Assembly (NCBI GenBank): GCA_902796705.1
Contig: CADBQF010000371.1
Span: forward strand, 1 to 5,466
Length of the DNA stretch: 5,466 nucleotides
DNA from: Ruminococcus flavefaciens
Lineage (GTDB): Bacteria; Bacillota; Clostridia; Oscillospirales; Ruminococcaceae
Direction: 5' to 3'
Each line of letters opens with the position of its first letter. The first letter of the stretch is position 1. Below the pieces are notes generated by a model. It had not been told where the DNA came from. It made no database searches and worked only from the letters and a program-made list of their open reading frames with translations. Positions 5,456 through 5,466 of this stretch are shown one piece after another. The translations under genes and the position numbers were made by a program.

Positions 5456-5466
5456 ATGTAATTAAA

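Noticed and set aside
4530..5465. Open plus-strand frame of more than 300 codons opposite tyrS
   Set aside because: It lies wholly antisense to a complete, motif-rich tyrS, shows no domain I recognise and has the His/Leu/Cys-rich make-up of a mirror frame. It is best explained by codon bias of tyrS.

Overview
The window looks like a chromosomal segment of a Gram-positive Clostridia member, most likely an Oscillospiraceae/Ruminococcus-type gut bacterium. This is inferred from strong AGGAGG ribosome-binding sites, consensus sigma-A promoters, lipobox-type surface proteins, roughly balanced GC in genes with AT-rich intergenic DNA, and an RpoB of Firmicutes type. No mobile element, CRISPR array, tRNA or rRNA is visible, so this is core-like rather than accessory DNA.

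Layout, left to right. (1) 1-1695, minus strand: the first 565 codons of rpoB (RNA polymerase beta subunit), running off the left edge just after the rifampicin-resistance region. (2) 1696-1968: a dense intergenic region. It holds a long rpoB leader with a hairpin that can cover the Shine-Dalgarno site, a perfect-consensus rpoB promoter on the minus strand, a second perfect-consensus promoter on the plus strand facing it, and a strong hairpin terminator. The plus-strand promoter plus terminator define a candidate small RNA of about 135 nt that runs through the rpoB promoter. (3) 1969-2796, minus: a secreted, lipoprotein-like metallo-beta-lactamase-fold protein related to the C-terminal domain of ComEC. 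(4) 2797-3059: a divergent intergenic region with three inverted repeats and a 37-codon minus-strand reading frame that may be a small gene or a gene remnant. (5) 3060-4214, plus: a lipoprotein of the glycosyl-hydrolase-like 10 (YngK/DigH) family. (6) 4221-5438, minus: a complete tyrS (tyrosyl-tRNA synthetase), convergent with the previous gene with only six bases between the stop codons.

How it fits together. Two housekeeping genes (rpoB, tyrS) flank a divergent pair of envelope-exported proteins. No shared pathway is evident for the pair; one is probably cell-wall directed and the other a phosphoesterase/nuclease-like hydrolase. The most unusual point is around rpoB. It is not preceded by rplL as in the usual rplKAJL-rpoBC cluster, it has its own promoter, and that promoter is opposed by an equally strong or stronger antisense promoter that ends at a terminator shared with the upstream gene. 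This is a candidate regulatory arrangement worth testing.
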